A stretch of 35,450 bases of DNA from Bacteroidia bacterium (GCA_030427985.1 JAUIBH010000032.1:1-35450); one strand, 5' to 3'; shown: positions 1 through 7,308, counted from the stretch's first letter. The notes: generated from the letters alone by a model not told the origin. Translations and numbers: made by a program.

Positions 1-315
1 ATCTTCTCCTACGTAAAACTGCACAATGGCCATTCCTTGCTCCTGCATGGAAGTGGTGTACACGTACTCTACGCCTTTAATGTTCGATATAATTTTTTCA
101 AGCGGTTTTGTGATCCTGGATTCCACCTCAGTTGGGCTGGCTCCAGGGTATCCCACAAAAATATCCGCCATGGGCACATCAATCTGAGGCTCCTCTTCCC
201 TTGGAATCAAAAAAGAACTGTACACCCCAATGACCATGAACACGATCATTAAGAGCACCGTTAATTTAGAGCTGATAAACCCTTTGGCTATTTTTCCTGC
301 TAGTCCGTCTTTCAT
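1..315 (-). CDS. RND efflux pump permease, N-terminal part (cut by window edge)
   Basis: Inner-membrane permease of a tripartite RND pump, which expels substrates with proton-motive force through an adaptor and a TolC channel. Only the first 105 codons are visible; the rest lies beyond base 1. Translating the minus strand from the ATG at 315-313 gives a short cytoplasmic lead, a first membrane segment at about residues 18-36, then IPREEEPQIDVP and GYPGASPTEVE, the signature of the HAE1-like RND family just after TM1. The start lies 16 bases after the stop of the adaptor gene, so this is the third gene of a TolC-adaptor-RND operon. Substrate unknown. The family call is firm; drug versus metal type cannot be decided from this fragment. 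Confidence 0.93.
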   Translation of the reverse strand, partial: MKDGLAGKIAKGFISSKLTVLLMIVFMVIGVYSSFLIPREEEPQIDVPMADIFVGYPGASPTEVESRITKPLEKIISNIKGVEYVYTTSMQEQGMAIVQFYVGED

Positions 316-331
316 TGTTAGCTTTTTAGGG

Positions 332-1423
332 TTATTGAATGCTTACTTTAGCTCCGTTGTACAGTTTTCCTTCGGCCGATACGATGTACTGGTCTCCCTT
401 GGACAAGCCCGACAATACTTCTACTTCTTCTCCGTAATTCTCGCCCAATCGCAACCAACGCAGCAAGGCCACGTTATCTTGGCCTAAAGTATACACTCCC
501 GTTAGCTGACCTTTGTGCACCAAGGCTTTGGATGGAACGGTAACAACTGTTTTGCCATTGCCTTGATTATCCGCCTCCAGCCTAACGGTTGCATACATAC
601 CTGACAGAATCTTGGCTTCCGTTTTGTCCAATGAAAGCTTCATTAAATATTGTCCGCCCGTGTTTTGTGCCGATGCACTCAATTCTGAAACTTCACCGGT
701 AATAGTGGTATCCAAGGTCTTGACCAAGATTTGGGCCTTAGTTCCAACCGTAATTCCCGAAATATTGTTCTCGGAAACCTTGGCCACTACTTCAAAACCG
801 CCTCCTGGGGACTCCACGGACACCAACGGAACACCAGGGTTGGCCATATCGCCCTCATCGATGTAGGTATTGGTAACCACTCCACTGAAAGGTGCCCTAA
901 TGTTAGCATAGGCAAATTGGGAGTTCACTTCGTTCTTCATTTGGTTCGCTGCTTCCAATCTGGCCTTGGCCATTTCGTAACGAGCAGTCATATCATCCAG
1001 TTCCTTTTGGGAGGCACTGCTTTCTTTAAAAAGGTTTTGAAATCTTTCGTAGTCCTTTTTTGCATTGTTGAAGGCTACCGTTGCTTCGGTAATGGAGGCT
1101 TCCACTTGTGCTTTTTTAGCTCTTAAATCCCCATTGTTGATGGAAATAAGCAGGTCCCCCTTGTTTACTTTCTGACCAATTTTAACGGGAAGTGACTCCA
1201 CATGGCCCATCATTCTGGTGCTCAACGTAGCACTGTTCACGGCTTTAATTTGACCACTTCCTGCCAAAATTGTTGAGCTATCGCCAGTATCCACATCAGC
1301 AATGGTTACCGGAACCGCTTCCGTGTTGTCCACCGTCTGTTTTTCGTCACTTCCACAGCCCATCAGGAAGAATCCCAAGGATGCGGTCAGTATGAAACTC
1401 TTATATATCGTAGTATTTTTCAT
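332..1423 (-). CDS. RND efflux periplasmic adaptor lipoprotein (membrane fusion protein)
   Basis: Periplasmic adaptor that links the RND permease to the outer-membrane channel. The protein has 363 residues, normal for the family. It starts with a lipoprotein signal ending LMGC (Cys23), so it should be lipid-anchored. A lipoyl/barrel-sandwich half (SLPVKIGQKVNKGDLLISIN) is followed by a helical hairpin at about residues 95-165, the second lipoyl half (ANIRAPFSGVVT) and a beta-barrel region. The gene begins 7 bases after the TolC stop and ends 16 bases before the RND start. Its promoter is the one upstream of TolC, so it is expected to follow the sulfur-block Crp/Fnr-type control. Confidence 0.93.
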   Translation of the reverse strand: MKNTTIYKSFILTASLGFFLMGCGSDEKQTVDNTEAVPVTIADVDTGDSSTILAGSGQIKAVNSATLSTRMMGHVESLPVKIGQKVNKGDLLISINNGDLRAKKAQVEASITEATVAFNNAKKDYERFQNLFKESSASQKELDDMTARYEMAKARLEAANQMKNEVNSQFAYANIRAPFSGVVTNTYIDEGDMANPGVPLVSVESPGGGFEVVAKVSENNISGITVGTKAQILVKTLDTTITGEVSELSASAQNTGGQYLMKLSLDKTEAKILSGMYATVRLEADNQGNGKTVVTVPSKALVHKGQLTGVYTLGQDNVALLRWLRLGENYGEEVEVLSGLSKGDQYIVSAEGKLYNGAKVSIQ

Positions 1424-1430
1424 CTTGCAA

Positions 1431-2732
1431 TTATTCTTTGGTTAAAAATGTGAGTAAGGATTGTGCTTGATTATATTCAAAAATGGTTTGATAATAGGCC
1501 AATTGCTTTTCTGCATAAGTGGCTTCGGCCATTAATAAATCGGTTGTTTTTTCCAATCCCTCTTTAAATCGGTTTGTACGTATTCTTAATGATTCTTCGG
1601 ATTGCTCCATAGCCAATTTTGAGGTCTGGAGCCTGCTTTCGGCATCTTCGACCATCCGCTTGGTGCGTTGAAGCTCCATAGTACTTTTGGCGATGTATTG
1701 TTCGTATTCCTGTTTCGCTTTTTCATAACTTGTTTTACTCTTTCCTGTTTTGGCGAAGCGTTGGGATCCTTTAAAAACATCCCAACTCAAACTTGCCCCA
1801 ATAATGTATCCTTTGGCATCGGCCTGAAAGATTTGGTCGTCATACATTTCATAGCTAGCAAAGGCATTCAATCGTGGCAAAAAGGTCATCTTGTCTGCCT
1901 TCATGTTTGCTTTATAGGCTTCGGATACCAAGTCCATGGCCTTCACATCCGCTCTGTTTTCCAATGAGCTTTCTACATTTTCGCCAAGATTGTCCGGCAC
2001 CAATTCTTCGGATGGTTCGTAGACCACATCCCCCTGTTCATTCATTAAAAAAGCCACATAGTCCGAAGCGTTTTTTACATTGCTCTTCGCAGTTTTTAAC
2101 TGGTCGGAAACTTCGGTCACCCTCACTTTTACTTCCAATAGATCTGCTTTTTGAAGCAATCCCTGATCAAAGCTGTTTTGCGCCATGTTCAAATTGGCGT
2201 TGGCTGCTTCATGGGCTTTTTGCAACACTGCTACTGCTCTGTGTGCCAATTGCAATTGTCCATAGGCTTTTTGGGCTTCAAAATCCAGATAATCCCTGGT
2301 TCGCATGGCTTGAAGCTCCTTGGCCTCCATGGTGGTCTTGGCCGCTTTGCGCTGATAAAACCCGTCCAAATTGATCAAGGGTTGCTCTACCGAAACTATG
2401 GTGGCATAATTCTCAATCTGATCGGGGTCGTTCAACAAGGCTGGGTTAAAATCCGCTTGGGTCAAAATCTCTTGGTTCAGTTTAGAACCGAAAGCCATCA
2501 ATGGGTTTGTGGTCGCCATCCCAGTATGCGACACAGCGATCTGCGGCAAAAAAATGGAGTTGGAATACCTATAATCGTATTTAGCCATTTGGGCTTCCTG
2601 CTCGGAAACCTTAATGCTAGCGTTGGACTCCTGCACCTTGGCCACGACATCCGCTAGGGAAATCTTGACATGGTCTTGGGCTTGAGCCACCTGCATTAAA
2701 CCAAATGCGATAAAAATGAATATATGCCTCAT
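1431..2732 (-). CDS. TolC family outer-membrane efflux protein
   Basis: Outer-membrane channel of the tripartite pump. The protein has 433 residues with a Sec signal (MRHIFIFIAFGLMQVAQA, cleavage before Gln19). Two long repeats rich in Ala, Gln, Lys and Glu follow, with the heptad-like helices typical of TolC (for example KAHEAANANLNMAQNSFDQG near residue 190 and a matching helix near residue 390). It is the first gene of the operon. Its promoter at 2752-2795 carries the GTAAC-N4-GTTAC box 22 bases from a perfect TAATTTTG element, leaving a leader of roughly 15 bases. The family call is secure; the substrate is unknown. Confidence 0.93.
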   Translation of the reverse strand: MRHIFIFIAFGLMQVAQAQDHVKISLADVVAKVQESNASIKVSEQEAQMAKYDYRYSNSIFLPQIAVSHTGMATTNPLMAFGSKLNQEILTQADFNPALLNDPDQIENYATIVSVEQPLINLDGFYQRKAAKTTMEAKELQAMRTRDYLDFEAQKAYGQLQLAHRAVAVLQKAHEAANANLNMAQNSFDQGLLQKADLLEVKVRVTEVSDQLKTAKSNVKNASDYVAFLMNEQGDVVYEPSEELVPDNLGENVESSLENRADVKAMDLVSEAYKANMKADKMTFLPRLNAFASYEMYDDQIFQADAKGYIIGASLSWDVFKGSQRFAKTGKSKTSYEKAKQEYEQYIAKSTMELQRTKRMVEDAESRLQTSKLAMEQSEESLRIRTNRFKEGLEKTTDLLMAEATYAEKQLAYYQTIFEYNQAQSLLTFLTKE

Positions 2733-2751
2733 TATTTGTTTTGTTTTGAGG

Positions 2752-2795
2752 CAAAATTAGGACGGTACAACCGCTCCCACAGTAACATTAGTTAC
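2752..2795 (-). promoter_or_regulatory. Crp/Fnr-type promoter of the TolC-adaptor-RND operon
   Basis: On the minus strand an inverted repeat GTAAC-TAAT-GTTAC (2795-2782) is followed by 22 bases and then TAATTTTG (2759-2752), a perfect Bacteroidota -7 element. The ATG of the TolC gene begins 20 bases further. Box, spacing and -7 element are the same as at four other promoters in this window. Binding by the Crp/Fnr protein at 11032-11664 is inference. Confidence 0.75.
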
Positions 2796-2876
2796 CATTG
2801 GGAACAGCCTACTAAAACCTGATCATGAGCTTAACATTTCACTCAAAATCAAGTTAAAAAGGGAAGTTGGAATGGA

Positions 2877-3005
2877 TTATTTGTTGCCGCTGTTCATCAA
2901 TGCCAAAACCGCAATCACTAGAACAATGACCACAAGAGCGAACACACCTATCATCCAGATGCCGTTCTCCCATGATACTAACGGAATGTTTACAAGTGCT
3001 TTCAA
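2877..3005 (-). CDS. Small single-span membrane protein, about 42 residues
   Basis: A short reading frame with coding character: a polar start, SWENG, then a hydrophobic span of about 22 residues (IWMIGVFALVVIVLVIAVLALM) broken only by Gly and Trp, and a polar end NSGNK. The first possible codon is TTG at 3005 (ATT lies just before it); the only in-frame ATG gives 25 residues and would remove most of the N-terminus. A possible promoter (TTG, 18 bases, TACATTTT) overlaps the TTG codon, so the true start is uncertain. It lies between the efflux operon and the DUF2892 gene. I do not recognise a named family. It may be a small membrane subunit or a stress peptide. Confidence 0.4.
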   Translation of the reverse strand: MKALVNIPLVSWENGIWMIGVFALVVIVLVIAVLALMNSGNK

Positions 3006-3120
3006 AATGTATTGGTTTTAAGTTTGCGTCAAATTTAATGGGCTCTAATTCATGAAAATATGATATTCCTCATGAAATCCATGACCAAACCATTTACTTT
3101 AAATGCTTAACAACCCTATA

Positions 3121-3150
3121 ATAAAAAAGCCGCTCTTAAAAGAGCGGCTT
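3121..3150 (-). terminator. Intrinsic terminator of the DUF2892 gene
   Basis: A perfect 11-bp stem AAGCCGCTCTT / AAGAGCGGCTT (3127-3137 with 3140-3150) is followed on the minus strand by a T run (AAAAAA at 3123-3128 on the plus strand). It starts 24 bases after the stop of the minus-strand gene at 3174-3380, so it ends that transcript before the small peptide gene. Confidence 0.85.
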
Positions 3151-3173
3151 AAACATCAACCAATCAAAAAAAC

Positions 3174-3380
3174 CTAATCCTTGACCTTGCAAGTACTTAC
3201 TCCAAAAAGGGTGTACAAAGGACAAAAACTCACTAAACTTGTTATTGCGAATATGCCTGCCAATATCAGCATTACTGTGGCCACGGTTCCGGTAATTATT
3301 CCAAAATAATACAGGCCAACCACAGCTAGCGCCACAATCAATCGAACTATGCGGTCCATACCGCCCATGTTTGTTTTCAT
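3174..3380 (-). CDS. DUF2892 (YgaP-like) small membrane protein
   Basis: A 68-residue protein with two membrane segments separated by a short Gly-rich turn. It starts MKTNMGGMDRIVRL and ends CPLYTLFGVSTCK, both typical of the DUF2892 inner-membrane family. The same domain is found fused to rhodanese in YgaP-type proteins, where it forms the membrane part of a sulfurtransferase. Here it stands alone beside rhodanese, persulfide dioxygenase and sulfite dehydrogenase genes, which fits a link to sulfur metabolism (inference). It is transcribed away from the sulfite dehydrogenase gene, and no GTAAC-N4-GTTAC box points towards it. Its own terminator follows at 3121-3150. Exact role unknown. Confidence 0.85.
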   Translation of the reverse strand: MKTNMGGMDRIVRLIVALAVVGLYYFGIITGTVATVMLILAGIFAITSLVSFCPLYTLFGVSTCKVKD

Positions 3381-3510
3381 AATTGACAGTTTATATTTTT
3401 ATTAAAAATTATTAAAGTACTGTAAATGAGATATATAAATCACTTAAACATCCATTCTTTTTACAACTCAATTTCATCGTTAAAACTACAATAAGCTTAT
3501 TAAGCTTTCG

Positions 3511-3554
3511 GTAACTTGGGTTACATAGCATTAGTTATTTTTACGGTACTTTTA
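3511..3554 (+). promoter_or_regulatory. Crp/Fnr-type promoter of the sulfite dehydrogenase operon
   Basis: An inverted repeat GTAAC-TTGG-GTTAC (3511-3524), then 22 bases, then TACTTTTA (3547-3554) as the -7 element. The ATG at 3567 is only 12 bases further, so the leader must be a few bases long. This layout rules out a TTG at 3516 as the start codon, because that TTG lies inside the operator. Confidence 0.75.
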
Positions 3555-3566
3555 ATCTTGAATTTT

Positions 3567-4787
3567 ATGGACAGAAGGGAATTTACTTTTGGGCTCTCCT
3601 TGGCAACCATGGCCAGTATTTTGGGTGTGGATATTGTGTATGGACATAAAATGCCCAAAGATTATCTACCCTTGGGTCTACAGGATCCAGACCCTTTTAA
3701 ACTATTCCACAAAGACAAGGAAATGGTGGTGCTCAACAACAAACCTTGGAATATGGAGGCCCAAGCCCATTTGTTGAACGACAAAATCACTCCCAACAAT
3801 TACATGTTTATTCGGAATAATGGAAGAATTCCTGAGGGAATTGATGCTTCAAACTGGACCTTGACCCTGGATGGCGAATCCATCAATACTAAGAAAACCT
3901 ATTCCATAGCAGATCTTAAAAGCAAATTCCAACACCATACCTATCAATTAACCTTGGAATGTGGCGGAAATGGACGCAGTGAGTTCAATCCACCTGCCAA
4001 AGGCAACCAATGGACCGTAGGTGCGGTTTCCTGTGCCGAATGGACCGGGGTTCGCTTACGGGATGTTCTGGAAGATGCCGGAATCAATTCTGATGCGGTT
4101 TATATCGGATATCATGCAGTGGACACCCACTTAAGTGGCGACCCCAACAAAGAGCCCATCTCTAGAGGGGTTCCCATGGACAAAGCACTTCAGGATGAAA
4201 CTTTATTGGCCTTTGCTATGAACGGCGAGGCTATTCCATTGGCACATGGCTATCCATTACGATTGGTCTGTGGAGGGTGGCCTGCTTCTACTTCGGGAAA
4301 ATGGATTAACCGAATCAGTGTACGCAACAAGGTGCATGATGGCGAAAAAATGGGCGGTACTTCGTATCGTGTACCATGCGAAACAGTTGCCCCGGGCAGC
4401 GAAGTTGCCGATTCCAACATGTGCATTATTGAATCCATGCCGGTTAAATCTTTGATTACCTACCCAAAAAGTGGGGCACTGATTAAGGAAGGTCAAAAAT
4501 TGAACATCAACGGACATGCTTGGGCCGGTGAGCTAGAGGTTTCAAAAATGGAATATTCCATTGATTTTGGCAGTACTTGGCGGAATTGTTCTCTTGAAAA
4601 ACCAGCAAATCGATTGGCATGGCAACATTTTAAGGCTACGGTTTCCTTTCCCAAAAAAGGATATTATGAGGTTTGGGCCAGAGCCACGGACTCCAATGGA
4701 AAAAGTCAACCCATGGTATTACCCGGTTGGAATCCGAAAGGGTATCTCAATAATGCCTGTCACAGAATAGCGGTCAAAATAGTATAA
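3567..4787 (+). CDS. sorA: Molybdopterin sulfite dehydrogenase catalytic subunit (SorA-like)
   Basis: Periplasmic molybdenum enzyme that should oxidise sulfite to sulfate. The chosen ATG gives 406 residues beginning MDRREFTFGLSLATMASI, a twin-arginine signal suited to export of a folded cofactor protein. The sulfite-oxidase fold shows LTLECGGNGRSEF with the molybdenum-ligand Cys132, then WTGVRLRDVLEDAG, the HLSGDPNKEP region and GYPLRLVCGGWPA; the C-terminal half is the dimerisation domain (ITYPKSGALI onward). The next gene encodes a membrane-anchored cytochrome c, the classical SorAB pair. Other members of this superfamily act on other substrates, but the surrounding persulfide genes support sulfite. 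Gene symbol assigned by analogy. Confidence 0.85.
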   Translation: MDRREFTFGLSLATMASILGVDIVYGHKMPKDYLPLGLQDPDPFKLFHKDKEMVVLNNKPWNMEAQAHLLNDKITPNNYMFIRNNGRIPEGIDASNWTLTLDGESINTKKTYSIADLKSKFQHHTYQLTLECGGNGRSEFNPPAKGNQWTVGAVSCAEWTGVRLRDVLEDAGINSDAVYIGYHAVDTHLSGDPNKEPISRGVPMDKALQDETLLAFAMNGEAIPLAHGYPLRLVCGGWPASTSGKWINRISVRNKVHDGEKMGGTSYRVPCETVAPGSEVADSNMCIIESMPVKSLITYPKSGALIKEGQKLNINGHAWAGELEVSKMEYSIDFGSTWRNCSLEKPANRLAWQHFKATVSFPKKGYYEVWARATDSNGKSQPMVLPGWNPKGYLNNACHRIAVKIV

Positions 4788-4788
4788 T

Positions 4789-5241
4789 ATGAAGGACAAA
4801 TTTCAAAAACAGGTAAGCGCCTTTTCCAAAGTCCTTCTTTCCTTTTTAGTATTGATTTTGGTACTCTTTGGAGGATTGTACTATTGGGTAAATCGTAAAC
4901 CAGAACCCAAAATTGAGGAAATTCCCTTGGAAGAATCAATCGAAGATTACGACAAAGTTGAAAATGGAATCCATGTGGCCACCGGATTTATTGATGATGA
5001 AGGAGTGGAAGCCACCATCCAGAATTGTACCAGTTGTCATTCTGCAAAATTGGTTACCCAGAATCGGATGAGCCGGGAAGGATGGAAAGCCACCATAACC
5101 TGGATGCAAGAAACCCAAAATCTATGGGATTTAGGTGCCAATGAAGAATTAATTTTGACCTATTTGGCCAAGAATTATGCTCCCACTGAAAAAGGTCGGC
5201 GGCAGAACTTGGAGGATATTGAGTGGTATGAGCTTAACTAG
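4789..5241 (+). CDS. sorB: Membrane-anchored monoheme cytochrome c (SorB-like)
   Basis: Electron acceptor for the sulfite dehydrogenase. The protein has 150 residues with an uncleaved membrane helix at about residues 12-33 and a periplasmic c-type domain. The heme site is CTSCH (Cys80, Cys83, His84); Met94 or Met106 (GWKATITWMQ) could be the distal ligand. The gene starts one base after the SorA stop, so the two are coupled. SorA enzymes pass electrons from molybdenum to a SorB c-heme; here the heme subunit would hand them to the respiratory chain (family knowledge). The symbol rests on context and heme motif, since SorB proteins vary in sequence. Confidence 0.8.
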   Translation: MKDKFQKQVSAFSKVLLSFLVLILVLFGGLYYWVNRKPEPKIEEIPLEESIEDYDKVENGIHVATGFIDDEGVEATIQNCTSCHSAKLVTQNRMSREGWKATITWMQETQNLWDLGANEELILTYLAKNYAPTEKGRRQNLEDIEWYELN

Positions 5242-5246
5242 CTATT

Positions 5247-6122
5247 ATGGAATATGTTGATGCGTTTGTAAATGGTTTTTTAGGTATGGTACGATGGACT
5301 TGGAAGTCCATTGTGTTTGATGTGCCCTGGTATACCAATTATTTTTGGGGATTGATTGCCATTTCGCTCTTTGTTTGGAGTTTGGAAATTCTCTTTCCGT
5401 GGCGAAAGGAGCAATCCATTTTTAGAAAGGACTTTTGGTTGGATGCCTTTTACATGTTCTTCAACTTCTTCATTTTTGCCATAGTTATAAGCGGCGTTTA
5501 CAAAGTGCTTGAAGTGCTTTTTGCAGATTTGGGCATCACTGCAAAAAGTTTGTCCATAGTAGATGTGACCCTTTGGCCGCAATGGGTACAGCTTTTGGTT
5601 TTCTTCGTTATTCTTGATTTTGTTCAATGGTTCACCCATGTGCTCCTGCACCGGGTACCGGCCTTTTGGGAATTTCATAAAGTGCACCACAGCGTTAAGG
5701 AAATGGGTTTTGCAGCGCATCTTAGATTCCATTGGATGGAGAACATCCTCTACAAACCTTTAAAGACTTTTGGTGTTATGATTCTTGGTGGATTTGAACC
5801 GGAACAAGCCTATATCGTCCATTTTGCAGCCATCGCCATTGGTCATTTTAACCATGCCAACATAAAACTGACCTGGGGACCTTTAAAGTATGTTTTGAAC
5901 AATCCGGTGATGCACCTGTATCATCATGCGTACAATCTTCCGGATGGACATAAGTATGGGATGAATTATGGAATCAGTCTCAGCCTTTGGGATTATATTT
6001 TCCGCACCAACTATATTCCAGAAAGCAGCGGTAAGATTCCATTAGGATTTCCGGGGGATGAAAAACTTCCGAAAGGGTTTTGGGGACAGTTGATTTACGG
6101 TTTCAAAAAGCCGAAAAAATAG
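5247..6122 (+). CDS. Sterol desaturase / fatty acid hydroxylase family membrane protein
   Basis: A 291-residue membrane protein of the non-heme di-iron hydroxylase superfamily. Several hydrophobic helices lie in the first 150 residues. The histidine clusters are HVLLH and HKVHH near residues 130-150, then HLYHHAYNLPDGHKYG near residues 223-240, which together bind two irons in the family. Known members hydroxylate or desaturate sterols, fatty acids or carotenoids. It starts 5 bases after the SorB stop, so it belongs to the sulfite dehydrogenase transcript. No lipid gene is nearby, and its link to sulfite oxidation is unexplained: it might modify a membrane lipid or act in redox balance (speculation). 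It converges on the DUF3365 gene with 9 bases between stops. Confidence 0.88.
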   Translation: MEYVDAFVNGFLGMVRWTWKSIVFDVPWYTNYFWGLIAISLFVWSLEILFPWRKEQSIFRKDFWLDAFYMFFNFFIFAIVISGVYKVLEVLFADLGITAKSLSIVDVTLWPQWVQLLVFFVILDFVQWFTHVLLHRVPAFWEFHKVHHSVKEMGFAAHLRFHWMENILYKPLKTFGVMILGGFEPEQAYIVHFAAIAIGHFNHANIKLTWGPLKYVLNNPVMHLYHHAYNLPDGHKYGMNYGISLSLWDYIFRTNYIPESSGKIPLGFPGDEKLPKGFWGQLIYGFKKPKK

Positions 6123-6131
6123 TTTCAAAAA

Positions 6132-6728
6132 TTATTTGGAAGCATCCGAAGTATTAAAAACAATACTCCAAATACCACGAACCTCATCAATTCCGTAGCC
6201 TGTTGCCTCATCTTCAGGATATAACTCAGACAAATGCTCCATTACTTCAGGCGTAATATTTTGATTGGGGGTTCCGTGGCAATTCAAACATAATGCGTTG
6301 GTAACAATCGGATAGTAAAAATGAACCTGCCCATCCCGTTCTTTTATTATAGGCACTATGGAATCTCCTGCAGCAATTTGCTTTTTAAATGTATTAATGT
6401 GTTCCAGTTCCGTGGCACTGGCCCTCTTCATGGGATTTCTGGTCTTGTCCGATACCCGCTTAATTTGTGCATGATAACGGGTTGCCATACTATCGGTGAG
6501 GGGGTAGGCACGCTCATTGCAAAAAACAACCGCTTCTGCAACACCTTTGTTTTGAATGGTCCCTTTCAAGTTTTTTCCCAGTACTTTTTGGGTCTCTTGA
6601 GCGTATATCATTCCTATTTTCGCGTAATTGGGTTGTGCGACTTCCACAACATCAGATTCTTTCGGGCGCTGTTTGCACGAAGAAAGAAATAGAACAGCAA
6701 CTAAAGGAATGACAATGTATTTCATCAT
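6132..6728 (-). CDS. DUF3365 (Tll0287-like) c-heme lipoprotein
   Basis: A 198-residue periplasmic lipoprotein (signal ending FLSSC, Cys18). The body matches DUF3365, a PAS-like heme fold: VVFCNERAYPLTDSMATRYHAQIKRVSDKTRNPMKRASATELEHI is the typical stretch (quoted here only as far as VVFCNERAYPL and RNPMKRA need be recognised), followed by CLNCHG with a covalent c-heme site (CxxCH) near residue 145. In the family the heme is thought to serve as a redox or gas sensor or an electron carrier. The gene follows the HMA-like gene by 43 bases on the same strand and may share its transcript from the rhodanese promoter. Two ATG codons are adjacent; the upstream one is used. Confidence 0.83.
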   Translation of the reverse strand: MMKYIVIPLVAVLFLSSCKQRPKESDVVEVAQPNYAKIGMIYAQETQKVLGKNLKGTIQNKGVAEAVVFCNERAYPLTDSMATRYHAQIKRVSDKTRNPMKRASATELEHINTFKKQIAAGDSIVPIIKERDGQVHFYYPIVTNALCLNCHGTPNQNITPEVMEHLSELYPEDEATGYGIDEVRGIWSIVFNTSDASK

Positions 6729-6771
6729 TGAAGCATTTTACCGTTGGTATAACTTACAAAATATTTTGTTT

Positions 6772-6981
6772 TTAGCCTCTATTGGAATCCCCTTTATCGA
6801 AGGCTTGTTGAACAAAGGAAGCGACATCGGCGCCTTGGTGTTCAAAGCTAACCGATGCGCTTTCCTTTTCCACAATCACACTTTGTATACCTTCCATTTC
6901 CAATAATTTATTGGAAAGGGATTTGTCTTTTCTGATTACTGGCTTAATAGCTCCATGTTCGGTAACCACCACGAAGGTCAT
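6772..6981 (-). CDS. Small HMA-like (copper-chaperone fold) protein, no CxxC
   Basis: About 69 residues if started at the ATG at 6981 (an earlier ATG at 6993 adds four). The part SNKLLEMEGIQSVIVEKE, then SASVSFEHQG and ADVASFVQQAFDKG, lines up with helix 1 to helix 2 of heavy-metal-associated domains, but the CxxC metal loop is absent. The start overlaps the end of the rhodanese gene by about 38 bases in another frame. From codon Ala at 6951 the frame reads AIKPVIRKDKS, so a single +1 shift after Trp112 of the rhodanese would fuse the two proteins. It could be a coupled gene, or the C-terminal half of a rhodanese-HMA protein split by an indel. Confidence 0.6.
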   Translation of the reverse strand: MTFVVVTEHGAIKPVIRKDKSLSNKLLEMEGIQSVIVEKESASVSFEHQGADVASFVQQAFDKGDSNRG

Positions 6982-7288
6982 ACACCTCCGCAAATCCCAT
7001 TTGCGCTAATCTTCTCGCTGCTTTCTGACTTCTATTTCCTGATTGGCAATAGAGGTAAACGGGTTTGTCTTTTTTCATCCTTGAAAAAGCGGACTCAAAG
7101 GCAGCCCCTTGAAAAAAATCGATATTGCTGGCTCCTTTAATGTGGCCTGAAGCAAATTCGGCACGGGTACGAACATCCACCAACTGTACTTTGCCATTGG
7201 AAATGGCTTTTTTATAGTCCTCCCTGTCCAAAATTTTAATAGTATCTGGAAGGTTTTGTTCTCCGAACAAAAAATTAAGTATCGACAT
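6944..7288 (-). CDS. Single-domain rhodanese sulfurtransferase
   Basis: A cytoplasmic rhodanese of 114 residues. Domain landmarks are VQLVDVRTRAEFASGHIKGA and the active-site loop YCQSGNRS with Cys81 as the sulfur-accepting residue, then VYDLRGGYRTW. It would carry persulfide sulfur between low-molecular-weight thiols and protein partners. The ATG at 7288 is 20 bases after the -7 element of its own promoter (7309-7352). The stop comes two residues after the last conserved Trp, and a second reading frame begins within the final codons, as described under the HMA-like gene. Likely operon: rhodanese, HMA-like, DUF3365. Confidence 0.9.
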   Translation of the reverse strand: MSILNFLFGEQNLPDTIKILDREDYKKAISNGKVQLVDVRTRAEFASGHIKGASNIDFFQGAAFESAFSRMKKDKPVYLYCQSGNRSQKAARRLAQMGFAEVYDLRGGYRTWSY

Positions 7289-7308
7289 AAATCCTATTTT
7301 TATTGGGG

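Noticed and set aside
538-556. A GTAAC-N4-GTTTT sequence resembling the Crp/Fnr box
   Set aside because: It lies inside the adaptor coding sequence, has a poor second half and no -7 element at 22 bases.
1668-2657. Long open frames on the plus strand opposite the TolC gene
   Set aside because: They carry no recognisable domains and lie entirely over a gene with clear TolC features; they are shadows of its codon use.
3516-3566. TTG start giving a 423-residue sulfite dehydrogenase
   Set aside because: The TTG lies inside the inverted repeat and upstream of the -7 element, and it would precede a good twin-arginine signal that starts at the ATG at 3567.
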